Source: Erysipelotrichaceae bacterium
Lineage (GTDB): Bacteria; Bacillota_I; Bacilli_A; RFN20; CAG-449
Reading direction: 5' to 3'
NCBI GenBank assembly: GCA_015059095.1
Contig: SVBA01000001.1
Location: forward strand, 1-64,000
DNA length: 64,000 nucleotides
Shown: piece after piece, positions 49,858-58,915 of the stretch
Numbering within the stretch: the first letter of the stretch is position 1
Layout of the letters: each line of letters opens with the position of its first letter
Notes under the pieces: model-generated
Database searches by the model: none
What the model was told of the DNA's origin: nothing
Seen by the model: the letters and a program-made list of their open reading frames with translations, nothing else
Translations under genes and position numbers: made by a program

Positions 49858-51075
49858 TTAATATGCTTCCATTTCATCTTTATCGATTATACCTTCTTCA
49901 ATTAAACGGTCAATTTCGGCTTCTTTCATTCTTTGTAAATACTCCATAAATAAGCGATTCTCTTCATCTTCTAATCTAGAAGCAATTTGTTTATAGTGAA
50001 GTATTTTATCTAAGTCTTTCGAAACGCCAATTTCTTTTTTTCTACGTTCGTGTTTATCTTTAATATTGCTATATTGTTCATATGCTTTCTTTCTTTTTTT
50101 AACAGCATCTTTAATAACGATATTACCAAGTCGCTTTTTTAAATCTTTATGATATTTTTGATAAATCATATAGGAAGAAGGATCAATTCCAAATTCATTA
50201 CATAATTTTCTAACTCTATTATCTTCAGTAGTTAAAATATCATTAATTTCTTTAAATAAAGGTTTATGATAAGGATGATTCATATATAACTCTACAACTT
50301 GGTCTACAATACCTCTTACAGCGTCCATATTCTTACTTTGATAACTAATTGAACCAGTTTTAGGTATTTGTTCAAAAAGTTGTCTATAGTGGTAAAATAA
50401 GGCTTTTTCAAAGTCTTCAATGTTTTTACCTGCTAAATCTAATTTAATTCTTTCTAACGCTTTATATCTTGCTAAATTATATTTATGAACATCACTTTCA
50501 AAATGATTTATTATATTTAATTTTAACTCATCCATTGTTTTCTTTTTAAAAACACCTTTTCTAAAATGAGTATTCTTACTTCCTTTAGTATAGAAAATCG
50601 GCTCGTGTTCAAAAATACAAATATGGATATGACGATTATCAGTGTTTTCATGTAGGCCTGCAAACCAGGTAGTGTTTTCAAGTCTAAAGCCAGCACTTTT
50701 TAAAAACTTAGGAAAGACATCTTTCATTAACTCAATAGCGTCATTACCAGTTTTTAAATGTTCTTTATCATATCCTTTTTGTAAAGAGATTAAACAATCC
50801 CAAATTAACGATTTTGTTTTCCTTAATTTACTTCTAATCTCTTCAATTTCTTCTTTGGTTAAATATCCATTTTGATTAAAGACTCCAAATGATTTATCAT
50901 TATCTCCAACATAATTAAGATAATCAAATTCCTTAGTCTCATTTATACCAGTAGCAATATATTGCATATAATCTCCTCCGCCTGTAGAGGATGAATAATA
51001 CGCCCTTTTCTTATCACCGACTTCATAAAAATGAGATTTAAATACTACTGTCTTGCTACTAATCACGTAAGCCAC
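49858..51075 (-). CDS. mobL: MobL-family relaxase
   Basis: 405 residues, GTG start. The relaxase histidine cluster H-x6-H-x-H (H142, H149, H151 in GLHENTDNRHIHICIFEHE) matches MobL-type relaxases. These nick oriT, covalently attach to DNA and lead the strand in transfer. The catalytic Tyr is probably among the N-terminal tyrosines. A charged helical C-terminal half follows (LDKILHYKQIASRLEDEENR). No type IV coupling protein or secretion genes are present, so the element is mobilizable rather than self-transmissible. It overlaps the accessory gene by 17 nt. Confidence 0.82.
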   Translation of the reverse strand: MAYVISSKTVVFKSHFYEVGDKKRAYYSSSTGGGDYMQYIATGINETKEFDYLNYVGDNDKSFGVFNQNGYLTKEEIEEIRSKLRKTKSLIWDCLISLQKGYDKEHLKTGNDAIELMKDVFPKFLKSAGFRLENTTWFAGLHENTDNRHIHICIFEHEPIFYTKGSKNTHFRKGVFKKKTMDELKLNIINHFESDVHKYNLARYKALERIKLDLAGKNIEDFEKALFYHYRQLFEQIPKTGSISYQSKNMDAVRGIVDQVVELYMNHPYHKPLFKEINDILTTEDNRVRKLCNEFGIDPSSYMIYQKYHKDLKKRLGNIVIKDAVKKRKKAYEQYSNIKDKHERRKKEIGVSKDLDKILHYKQIASRLEDEENRLFMEYLQRMKEAEIDRLIEEGIIDKDEMEAY

Positions 51076-51619
51076 TATAGTTCACATCCTTTGAAATAGT
51101 AAATCTTTCAGGCAAGACATCATATTTACCATTATTAATATCTTCTAGTTTAAGCACATTACCTTTAAGAAAACTTTTGTTATTAACTTCTAAGTTAAAA
51201 TTAATAATAAATGCTAACATTTTTGATAGTTCTTCTTGATTAGTTAATATTTGATTTATACCTCGATTATTAGCTTGATAGTTTTTATTTAATCTATCAC
51301 ACCAATTATTTAATAGATTAGTAAACTTACTAACACATTCATCAATAGAAGCACTATCATTAATATCTTTAATTATGTTTGAGACAACCTTTAATTCTTT
51401 AAATATTTCAGACACAATATCTAATGTCTTTTCTAAATCTTTTGGTTTTTGTTTTTGATCCAAAGCATACTCTAATAAATTAGCAGCATATTTTGATTTA
51501 CATGTATAAGAAGACTTTAAAAAATCTTCTTTTAATCTTTCACTAAAAATAACATCATCTGCATACACAGATATTCTTCTAAAATTTACATCTTCTTTTT
51601 TAATCTTTTTATTACTCAA
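51059..51619 (-). CDS. Mobilization accessory protein (MobC/relaxosome-like)
   Basis: 186 residues. TTG start at 51619, supported by GGAGG 9 nt upstream and by no in-frame ATG for over 100 codons. The N-terminal basic strand-helix (RRISVYADDVIFSERLKEDF) looks like a ribbon-helix-helix DNA-binding segment. The rest is helical. It precedes and overlaps mobL by 17 nt, the usual place of relaxosome accessory genes. Direct 10-bp repeats lie upstream (51731-51776). Confidence 0.65.
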   Translation of the reverse strand: MSNKKIKKEDVNFRRISVYADDVIFSERLKEDFLKSSYTCKSKYAANLLEYALDQKQKPKDLEKTLDIVSEIFKELKVVSNIIKDINDSASIDECVSKFTNLLNNWCDRLNKNYQANNRGINQILTNQEELSKMLAFIINFNLEVNNKSFLKGNVLKLEDINNGKYDVLPERFTISKDVNYSGLRD

Positions 51620-51730
51620 ATAAGCATTCCTCCATTTCTTTCTTTTAATTTATTTTATTTTTGTAATATATAAGCACACTCTTAATTAACTAATAATTCA
51701 TTAAATACTCAAGATATAAATGTGTCTATA

Positions 51731-51776
51731 AATAAGACAAAATAAGATAACATAAGAATAAATAAGTTAATATAAG
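51731..51776. repeat. Five helically phased NATAAG direct repeats (10-bp period)
   Basis: AATAAG, AATAAG, CATAAG, AATAAG and TATAAG start at 51731, 51741, 51751, 51761 and 51771, exactly 10 bp apart and so on one face of the helix. They lie 112 bp upstream of the relaxosome gene, in non-coding DNA. Possible origin of transfer, accessory-protein sites, or intrinsic bend. Confidence 0.5.
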
Positions 51777-51841
51777 AGAACTAACCAACTTTTAACCTAA
51801 AATTACCATCAGCATCACCTCCAAATCATAGAAACCATAAA

Positions 51842-51895
51842 GTTGTCAAAGTGGCATCTATTATTATTTTATATTAAAGATGTCATATTGTCAAC
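51842..51895 (-). promoter_or_regulatory. Promoter and operator dyad of the mobilization operon
   Basis: -35 TTGACA (51889-51894) and -10 TAAAAT (51866-51871) with a 17-nt spacer, reading to the minus strand. The arms GTTGTCAAAGTGGCATC (51842-51858) and GATGTCATATTGTCAAC (51879-51895) are inverted copies matching 13 of 17. One arm overlaps the -35, the other lies downstream of the -10, a layout suited to repression, probably by the XRE protein. Confidence 0.6.
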
Positions 51896-52011
51896 ACAAA
51901 TAATAAAAATGTTTTTAACATTGTGTCATCATATACATCAAATAAATAAAAAAGGCCAATATTTAGGTCAAGATTAGATATGTAGAGTGTCGACTTTTTT
52001 AGTTTGATTAG

Positions 52012-52040
52012 TAGACAAAAAGACAACAAAATGATATAAT
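52012..52040 (+). promoter_or_regulatory. Promoter of the XRE regulator gene
   Basis: -35 TAGACA (52012-52017) and -10 TATAAT (52035-52040) with a 17-nt spacer. Further GACA/TGTC sequences overlap it (TAGACAAAAAGACAAC), similar to the dyad of the mobilization operon promoter. Confidence 0.65.
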
Positions 52041-52064
52041 ATTACTATATTTGAGGTGATAAAG

Positions 52065-52661
52065 ATGTCAGAAAAGCTAACATTAGCTCAAAAAATTAGA
52101 TTAAGAAGAAAAGAATTAGGCTTAACTCAGCAAGATTTAGCAGATATGGTAGGATTCACTTCTAAAACTGCTATTGCTAAAATTGAAGCTGGAGAGCGTC
52201 AAATTAATATACATAAAATTAATGTATTTGCAAGTGCTTTAGAAGTGGATGCTTCATACCTTTTAGACGACTTTGATGATGTAAATACTGGAGTGGATAG
52301 AATCATAGTAATATCAAGTGATGGCACAAAGCAAAATTATGTTTTGACACCTAAACAAATGTTGGAATTACATGAATTATTAAACAAATTTACAATTGAA
52401 GCGTTTAATGGAGAACTTGATGAATCAAAGCCGACATTCATAGAACTAATATTAGGTTCAAAAGATGCCCCTCAAGAAGTAAGATTAAACAAATTATATA
52501 ATATATTAATTATGTTAGATTGGGATAATATTCCATCAGATATTGAGCCACTAATAGATCAATATTGTATCTTAGCTAATACTACTAGAAAGAAAATTAT
52601 GGATGATGCTAAAAGATACAAACGAAGCAGAGAAAAACGTGGATTACCATATCCATTTTAA
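52065..52661 (+). CDS. XRE family transcription regulator (element repressor)
   Basis: 198 residues from ATG 52065 (GAGGTG 6 nt upstream; the GTG at 52056 lies inside that site). N-terminal helix-turn-helix (IRLRRKELGLTQQDLADMVG, then KTAIAKIEAGERQIN) with the recognition helix complete. The C-terminal part is helical and may dimerise or sense a signal; there is no peptidase domain. Divergent to the mobilization operon, with dyads in between, so it is the likely repressor of that operon and perhaps of its own gene. Confidence 0.85.
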   Translation: MSEKLTLAQKIRLRRKELGLTQQDLADMVGFTSKTAIAKIEAGERQINIHKINVFASALEVDASYLLDDFDDVNTGVDRIIVISSDGTKQNYVLTPKQMLELHELLNKFTIEAFNGELDESKPTFIELILGSKDAPQEVRLNKLYNILIMLDWDNIPSDIEPLIDQYCILANTTRKKIMDDAKRYKRSREKRGLPYPF

Positions 52662-52680
52662 GTACAATAAAAGCACTAAA

Positions 52681-52711
52681 GGAGTAGCAAAATCGCTACT
52701 CCTCTATTTTT
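52681..52711 (+). terminator. Terminator of the XRE gene
   Basis: Perfect 8-bp stem GGAGTAGC/GCTACTCC (52681-52688 with 52695-52702), loop AAAATC, then TCTATTTTTG. Probably also serves the convergent lipoprotein gene. Confidence 0.8.
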
Positions 52712-52774
52712 GTTAGGCAATATACACTCTTATAATTATTCCATTATTTCAAGGATTTAATTATCGCTTCATCA

Positions 52775-53341
52775 TTAACTATGATAATATCCATTTTCAA
52801 AGCAACTAACATTTGGAGCCAAATAACAATGAAAACAACTTTGATAATTGCTTACATAATTTTCATTGTCATTTTCCATTAGGTATCCACCCATTCCAAA
52901 ATCACAATATAAAATATCGAAATGTGAAGAATCTTCAGCATTGTCACTTCTATGATTAATAATTTCGTCTGTTAAATTAAAACTATAATAACAATATGTT
53001 TCTTCACCTAATTTCGCTATAGAAGAACTTGATAATAAAACACATTCTTCAAAAACCATTGCAGTATCATTAATATTTGTTATTTCATAATACAAACTAA
53101 ACGAATTAACGTTTTCTGTATAACAAAACAATCCTCCAACAATAATTTTTTTACTTTCAACAGATAAATAATCAATTTGATAGTAGCCTTTTTGAGTTTC
53201 TATTTTTTTATTAAACGAATCAACAGTAGTAGGTGTGTGATTTTCAGAACCACCTGTATTGCTGTTGCTACTATTATTAGAACTTGTACAGCTACATAGT
53301 GATAACATAATTAAGCCCAGTAAAAAAAATGTTTTTTTCAT
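52775..53341 (-). CDS. Lipoprotein, last gene of the sigma/radical-SAM locus
   Basis: 188 residues from ATG 53341 (AAGGTG upstream). Signal peptide with lipobox (LIMLSLCSC), lipidated Cys at residue 18. A Ser/Asn-rich stretch (SSNNSSNSNTGG) follows, then a domain with several Cys (LFCYTENVN..., YCYYSFNLT, LYCDFGMGG, YQSCFHCYLAPNVSCFENG). The Cys richness is unusual and may mean disulfides. No recognised family. It follows the cysteine-protease gene after 10 nt, in the same operon. Confidence 0.65.
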   Translation of the reverse strand: MKKTFFLLGLIMLSLCSCTSSNNSSNSNTGGSENHTPTTVDSFNKKIETQKGYYQIDYLSVESKKIIVGGLFCYTENVNSFSLYYEITNINDTAMVFEECVLLSSSSIAKLGEETYCYYSFNLTDEIINHRSDNAEDSSHFDILYCDFGMGGYLMENDNENYVSNYQSCFHCYLAPNVSCFENGYYHS

Positions 53342-53351
53342 AATCATCACC

Positions 53352-54773
53352 TTAACAAGTAGGCCAGGTCAGACTATTTCTATCAATTACACCAAAAGAT
53401 ACAGAACATTGATTTGGATCAAACCAATTAATTCTATTTCCGTTTCCATCAAAAAATGATGAGTCATTTATTGGACCATGTCCACTATCAACCATCCAAA
53501 AATATGCATATCTAGTTTCAGTCCACCATAAAATATCTACAGTATATGAATATTTAGCATAACCATAAACAGCCATAGCGTGATCATCATATGTTTCACT
53601 TCCATTTGTACTTATTAATGAAGGTATCCCATATTTGATATTTGATATAACTGACTCCGCAGAACTAGTTGTTTGGAAATCTATATTATATCCATACAAT
53701 TCATCAGTTTCTTCTACTAATTTTTTTGTTTTACTAAATTTCATTCCTTTGTTAGGCAAATATCCTTCGTCTATTGCAACCGTTCTTAATTGCATATATA
53801 AAATAGGAATATCTTCTATGGAAGGATTGCTTCGAGAGTTATTAATATAATTTACTTCCCTATAACCATCTAAGTATTCATTAAGATTTTGATCATATAC
53901 GGTTTCATAGTAAACAGTATCACCATAATCAGCATATAATTGATCAGCTAAAACAGCAACAGAATAATCCATAGTATTAGTACCGCTAAAATAATTTTCG
54001 TTATAACGCCAATTATAATAATAAGGGTTTTTCACAGTTGGTAAATTGGATAACATTGAATAAGTAGCATTAATAACACAATTACCCTCTGAAGAATAAG
54101 AAACTAAATTACCATTTTTTCTATAATAATTAGTTACATATACACTATTATCCATTTGATATGCCCACTTATAGCCTTTCAAATAACTACTTTCAACAAG
54201 TGTATAATTAGGATATCTATCAGCTACATAAGAATTTAAATCATATATTTGACCATCTCCTTCTTTTGCTTGGCCATTATGAATAACTGGCGTGTTTAAC
54301 ACTTCTTCCATTTTGCATATAACATCAGAAAATTCATTATTATATATTTTTTCATATCTATACTTTTCATCATTATATATTACAAATCCATCTATAGAAC
54401 TATAAGCAAAAGACTCAAGATGTCTAAGTTCTACTAAATCACCATTCGTTTCAAATTCATAAATTGTATCACTATCTCCAACCAAAAAACCATTAGAACA
54501 ATCAAAATCTATATAATAAACTTTTTTATTTTGGTTATTTAAAATTTCGATTTCTTTTATGTATTCAATCCCTTTTGGCGACCAATCTGAATTGCTTTCT
54601 GTTGCTTTTTCAAATAAATCCTTAAAAGATGAATATACGTAGTTGTAATCAACTAGATTACTTTTTAACTTGATTTCTTCATCCATAAACATATTGACAA
54701 CTTTGTTATTAATTGGAATGCCAAGACAAGCCGTCAACAAACATGTATTAAGTAATAATATTGTTTTTTTCAT
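53352..54773 (-). CDS. Secreted C10-like cysteine protease ending in -WPTC
   Basis: 473 residues. Signal peptide with a lipobox-like end (LLTAC, Cys16), so possibly a lipoprotein. A prodomain-like region around residues 80-130 (KVYYIDFDCSNGFLVGDSDT) resembles the inhibitory segment of C10 (streptopain-type) peptidases. Catalytic residues can be placed as Cys232 (EGNCVINATYSML), His398 (SYDDHAMAVYGY) and Asp429 (WMVDSGHGP). The last four residues are W-P-T-C, shared with the serine protease of the same locus. The partner lipoprotein genes lie 4 nt upstream and 10 nt downstream. Confidence 0.72.
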   Translation of the reverse strand: MKKTILLLNTCLLTACLGIPINNKVVNMFMDEEIKLKSNLVDYNYVYSSFKDLFEKATESNSDWSPKGIEYIKEIEILNNQNKKVYYIDFDCSNGFLVGDSDTIYEFETNGDLVELRHLESFAYSSIDGFVIYNDEKYRYEKIYNNEFSDVICKMEEVLNTPVIHNGQAKEGDGQIYDLNSYVADRYPNYTLVESSYLKGYKWAYQMDNSVYVTNYYRKNGNLVSYSSEGNCVINATYSMLSNLPTVKNPYYYNWRYNENYFSGTNTMDYSVAVLADQLYADYGDTVYYETVYDQNLNEYLDGYREVNYINNSRSNPSIEDIPILYMQLRTVAIDEGYLPNKGMKFSKTKKLVEETDELYGYNIDFQTTSSAESVISNIKYGIPSLISTNGSETYDDHAMAVYGYAKYSYTVDILWWTETRYAYFWMVDSGHGPINDSSFFDGNGNRINWFDPNQCSVSFGVIDRNSLTWPTC

Positions 54774-54777
54774 TCTT

Positions 54778-55275
54778 TTACACCCCTTTTGTAAAATTTT
54801 CGATTTCTGATATATTCACATATAAGTATGTTTCAACATACCCTTTTTGAGAAATACATAAATTAAAAGATAATGTATCAGTAGTAGTATAATCAATGCA
54901 ATCATCGTTAAAAGCCAAGATAAAGTCCCCTTCATAATTAAATTCATCAACATTATTGCTTATTAAATTTAGCGATTTGGTTTGCTCAATGTTCAGTTCA
55001 ACATTATCGCTATTTTGAGTTATTAAAGCCATATTTTCTAAAGATTTAAAATCTTTAAAAATAAAATAACCATATAGATAAATAAAGTTTTCCTCTTTTA
55101 TGGCTTTATTAATTTTGTATGAATTTCCTAGACTATCACTCACCATACTATTAATATAGGATATATAATATGAAGATGGTTTTTGTTGTTCGCTATTAGA
55201 ATGAGGGTTTTGATAAAAGCATCCTGAAAGAAATCCAGCCAGCAAAATACATATAACTATTTTTAATTTTTTCAT
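54778..55275 (-). CDS. Lipoprotein of the sigma/radical-SAM locus
   Basis: 165 residues from ATG 55275 (GGAGGAAA upstream). Signal peptide with lipobox (AGFLSGC), lipidated Cys at residue 19. The mature part is a small beta-rich domain with no recognised family. It stands between the radical SAM gene and the cysteine protease gene (4-nt gap), so it may act as a substrate, inhibitor or anchor of the protease. Confidence 0.65.
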   Translation of the reverse strand: MKKLKIVICILLAGFLSGCFYQNPHSNSEQQKPSSYYISYINSMVSDSLGNSYKINKAIKEENFIYLYGYFIFKDFKSLENMALITQNSDNVELNIEQTKSLNLISNNVDEFNYEGDFILAFNDDCIDYTTTDTLSFNLCISQKGYVETYLYVNISEIENFTKGV

Positions 55276-55355
55276 TATTATTTCCTCCATATATGTTTAT
55301 AATTTTTATAAAGTTAAACATTATTATACATCGGTCTCACCTATTTTTTTAGTAT

Positions 55356-56711
55356 TTAATATTTCTTATTTAAATTATCAAAGACTTTCTTTCCTTCTAT
55401 AAAATTATATTCAGGATGCTCTTTTAAAAATTTATCTAATTCTTTATCTAATTTACTTCTAGATCCTACTTCTTTAGTAAAATCTAATAGTTTCATAAAT
55501 TCAAAATTATTTTTATTTTGAAGTGTAATAACAAAATAAATTGCTAATAATATAAGATGTTTTTTATATTTACACATTAATTTATTATTTCCTTTAGATA
55601 ATGTTTTTTCTATTAAACATTCTCCTCCACAAATATACTTAACACTACAATCTTTACAATAATTTCTATTCATTTGAATATCAAATAATTTAGATTGTGC
55701 ACTATAATCAATTAAATATAAATTACCTACTTTAAATTCTTCATATTCTATAGATGAAGGACAAATATAAATATTACCATCATCATTTAACGTTAATCTT
55801 GATAGCCCTCCATCACATCTAATTAAACATCTTTGATTTAAGATTATTCTTTTTATAAATTTACCAAAATAGTCATCACCATTTAATAACGTTTTAATAT
55901 ATTTATGATTACCTTTTATTGATTCATCAATTAAAAATAAAGTTAATTTATCATATTCTTTTAACCATAAATCAATTGAATTATCATCAAAAGCTTCATT
56001 ACAATTTCTTGCTGGTTTATACCCAATTGTATTAAATGTTTTACTTAATTCTTTAATAGAATTTACTAATGAGAAAACATCTTTAGTTAATGTTGTAGCA
56101 CATCCAACATATTCATGATGAGGAACATTATTTACATTTTCAATAATATCTTTATATGTTTCTTTATTATCTATTGTTCTACGATGTTTGTTATGAATTA
56201 ATTCATTACCATCTAAACTAACCCCAAATAATATTCCTCTTTTTTGTAATATATCTGCTACTTCTTTAGTAAGTAATGTTCCATTACATACAAATGAAAC
56301 TAATATTTCTCTATTAATTTTATTTGATATTGTTTCACAATACTCTTTTACTTCTAAAATAGTTTTTAAGAATAATAAAGGTTCTCCTTTACCACTTAAA
56401 TCAACATAATATTTTTCTTTATTAGGATATGTATTAAAGCACAAATCTAAATATTGTTTTATAGTATTTAAATCAATAGATTTACCATTTTTATTACTAT
56501 TAAAACAATAGTCACATTTAAGATTACATCCATTAGATAAATTAATACAAAACACCATTGAACTTGTATTATAATCATAAAAACTTAAATTTACATAATC
56601 ATAGTTATTTGCATAAAAATTATTTTCTAATATGTATTTATAAATACTAAAATTCCCATTTGAACTTTCAATATAAATATCTAAATCTAAAATATTTTCT
56701 TCAATAATCAT
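55356..56711 (-). CDS. Radical SAM enzyme with a SPASM domain (peptide or protein maturase)
   Basis: 451 residues from ATG 56711. The iron-sulfur motif CNLKCDYC (Cys62, 66, 69) is the C-x3-C-x2-C of radical SAM enzymes, with the GGE-like LSGKGEPLLF. The C-terminal SPASM domain has its Cys set (QRCLIRCDGG, IYICPSS, YCKDCSVKYICGGECL, LMCKYKK) for two auxiliary clusters. Such enzymes modify peptides (thioethers, epimers, crosslinks) or act as sulfatase maturases. No sulfatase is present. The N-terminal 55 residues are not a recognised leader-binding domain. Its neighbours are two secreted proteases with a common C-terminal tail. Confidence 0.85.
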   Translation of the reverse strand: MIIEENILDLDIYIESSNGNFSIYKYILENNFYANNYDYVNLSFYDYNTSSMVFCINLSNGCNLKCDYCFNSNKNGKSIDLNTIKQYLDLCFNTYPNKEKYYVDLSGKGEPLLFLKTILEVKEYCETISNKINREILVSFVCNGTLLTKEVADILQKRGILFGVSLDGNELIHNKHRRTIDNKETYKDIIENVNNVPHHEYVGCATTLTKDVFSLVNSIKELSKTFNTIGYKPARNCNEAFDDNSIDLWLKEYDKLTLFLIDESIKGNHKYIKTLLNGDDYFGKFIKRIILNQRCLIRCDGGLSRLTLNDDGNIYICPSSIEYEEFKVGNLYLIDYSAQSKLFDIQMNRNYCKDCSVKYICGGECLIEKTLSKGNNKLMCKYKKHLILLAIYFVITLQNKNNFEFMKLLDFTKEVGSRSKLDKELDKFLKEHPEYNFIEGKKVFDNLNKKY

Positions 56712-56775
56712 TAAATACACATCCCTTTACTATATAAGTGTTATAAAGCATTCAATTTGGTGTTACTATTTTTCT

Positions 56776-57936
56776 TTAACATGTTGGCCAGTTATGTTCT
56801 GTTACGAAACTATTTAAATAATGGAAAATAAATGAATTAATTTTAGTTGCGCCATTATAATTTGTTTGATTTCCGAATAACCAATACCAATTTGTATGAG
56901 TAATTACACCAGTAACATAAGTGCCTGAATTAGTATCTACAAATAGAGGTGAACCACTTTGACCAGGAATGATATCAAGTGTAGTTTTGTAAAAATAATC
57001 AGTTTTACCACTAATCGTTCCTGTAGACAACCACATTTCTCCATCTTTATCTTCCGGATATCCAAATGAATATACGGCATGATCTTTTTCATACCAATTT
57101 CCAATTTTTCCATTCCATCCAGTTATATTTCCAATATTAGATGATAATGTTACAGCCGCCCAGTCATAATCTTTATCTGGATTTTCATAATATTCTTTTT
57201 GAATACTAATAATACTAGCAGTAATATCATAACAATTAGATATATCATTATCACCATTTAAGCCAGGATAGTAATGAACTTCATCTGGGAAAGTGTAATT
57301 TATAATATTGTCATCTAGCACTCCTTCAGAAGTAACATCTGCATAAATAACATGAGCGGCAGTTAAAAGCAAATTAGGTCCTTGCAATGATCCGGTTCCT
57401 GATTCTGTATGAGTGTATGTTACACCATCTGTCCCTTTAAGACCATACCAAATCGCTTCAATTAATCCTGTAGTATAATATGGAAATGCTTTTGGATTTG
57501 TAACTCTAATTCTCTCATCTTCTCCTATAATCCCTATTGTACCTCTTGTATTTGCGTTTAATGAATTTTCAGAAGAAGGATTATATCCATTTGTAAACAT
57601 TATCCCCTTTTCTTCATTATACTGAATATTTGTGGAAATTAATTGTTCATTACTTTCAAGTGAAATATTTTCATTAATAGTTCTTGTTCCATTTCTTTTA
57701 GCATATGAGTTTTCGTTAAATAATTCAAAACTAGTAATACCAGAAGAAACATTATAATTAACCATATTATAACTTGATGAACTCATAACAATTGATCTAG
57801 GTGTCGTTTCATCACTTGAAATATCTGAAATTTCTATTTTGTAATCACTAACATTTTGTGTTTTAAAACACTGAAATTTAGGTACATTTATCATAGATAA
57901 TAATGTCGACAAACTTAAAATTAAAATTTTATTCAT
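56776..57936 (-). CDS. Secreted V8-like serine protease ending in -WPTC
   Basis: 386 residues. Signal peptide, then a propeptide of about 120 residues. The trypsin-like domain has the triad at His195 (LLTAAHVIYAD), Asp258 (DKDYDWAAVTL) and Ser327 (DIIPGQSGSPLF), matching glutamyl endopeptidase/V8-type proteases. The C-terminus is H-N-W-P-T-C, the same W-P-T-C end as the cysteine protease three genes on. It is the first product gene after the sigma/anti-sigma pair, separated by a 103-nt gap that may hold a promoter. Confidence 0.83.
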   Translation of the reverse strand: MNKILILSLSTLLSMINVPKFQCFKTQNVSDYKIEISDISSDETTPRSIVMSSSSYNMVNYNVSSGITSFELFNENSYAKRNGTRTINENISLESNEQLISTNIQYNEEKGIMFTNGYNPSSENSLNANTRGTIGIIGEDERIRVTNPKAFPYYTTGLIEAIWYGLKGTDGVTYTHTESGTGSLQGPNLLLTAAHVIYADVTSEGVLDDNIINYTFPDEVHYYPGLNGDNDISNCYDITASIISIQKEYYENPDKDYDWAAVTLSSNIGNITGWNGKIGNWYEKDHAVYSFGYPEDKDGEMWLSTGTISGKTDYFYKTTLDIIPGQSGSPLFVDTNSGTYVTGVITHTNWYWLFGNQTNYNGATKINSFIFHYLNSFVTEHNWPTC

Positions 57937-58039
57937 ATATTATTTTCTCCTTTATTAAGTTTTTATATTTTGTAAACAATATTGTATATATAAAAATAAA
58001 TGTTTAAAACAATAAATATTGGTGATTTTTATAGTTAAA

Positions 58040-58915
58040 TTAGAACATGTTTTTCTTAGAAATATTTTTTATAATATAATCAATGAAATTATTCACTTTT
58101 TCTTCACCAATATAGAATGTTTTAGCAGTGCCTAAAATATTAGTTTGAATATATCCTTCATCATTTACTGCTAACGAAACATTTTCAATTCCTAATGCTT
58201 CTATATCAGAACTGATACTCATTAATGGATTTTTGTAATTATTATTTGTTAAACTTGTATTTGTTAAAGAATAATCCGAAAGTAACATATCCCAAACAAT
58301 AGAATCATCAAAATCTTTATATACAATATTATTTTTATATGTTGCAGTTCCAAATTGCAAATACTCTTCTAAATTTAATTTTTCTATAAAGTCACCTAAA
58401 GTTTCAAATTCATAATTTGTATTCAAATATGAATAGTATTCTTTATCACCTTCGAATTTTATTGCGTATGCACACTCTTTATAAACATTTTTAATTTCAT
58501 AAATTTCCGCATTGATAAAATACTCCTTATCTTGATTATAATCATCAATTCCACTAACAGTAATATCATCAACCTTATTTCCAACATATTTAGTATCAAT
58601 TCCTTCTTTTATTTCAGTTGAAAAAATAGTGTATCGAATATTTGAATATGTAAATGTTGGATATTTTTGAACAATACTTTTGTCCTCCCAATATTGAACT
58701 ACAAAACTGTTATTAATTATATTAGGTAAAACAACACCTCCCGTTATCAAAAGGATAAGCATAGAACAAATACCAACCATTAATTTATTAAAATATACTT
58801 TATTTTGATTCTTTACATTATTTACAGAATAGTTTATTTTACTAGCAATTGATTCGAAATCTCCATTAAATGGAAATCGCATTTTAAGTTCTTCATCCAT
58901 GAAGTTATTTTGCAT
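58040..58915 (-). CDS. Membrane anti-sigma factor-like protein
   Basis: 291 residues from ATG 58915 (GAAAGGAG 8 nt upstream). The cytoplasmic N-terminus is about 45 residues, then one transmembrane helix (LMVGICSMLILLITGGVVL), then a 220-residue extracytoplasmic domain. The start overlaps the sigma gene stop by 11 nt, so production is coupled one to one. This is the standard arrangement of an ECF anti-sigma factor that senses a cell-surface signal. Its extracellular part is of no recognised family. The N-terminus is shorter than a typical zinc anti-sigma domain and has no HxxxCxxC. Confidence 0.72.
   Translation of the reverse strand: MQNNFMDEELKMRFPFNGDFESIASKINYSVNNVKNQNKVYFNKLMVGICSMLILLITGGVVLPNIINNSFVVQYWEDKSIVQKYPTFTYSNIRYTIFSTEIKEGIDTKYVGNKVDDITVSGIDDYNQDKEYFINAEIYEIKNVYKECAYAIKFEGDKEYYSYLNTNYEFETLGDFIEKLNLEEYLQFGTATYKNNIVYKDFDDSIVWDMLLSDYSLTNTSLTNNNYKNPLMSISSDIEALGIENVSLAVNDEGYIQTNILGTAKTFYIGEEKVNNFIDYIIKNISKKNMF

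Noticed and set aside
54670-58900. Shared N-terminal FMDEE[LI]K[LM] in the cysteine protease and anti-sigma factor
   Set aside because: A ten-residue acidic match at different depths of the two proteins; could be chance, and no wider similarity is seen.
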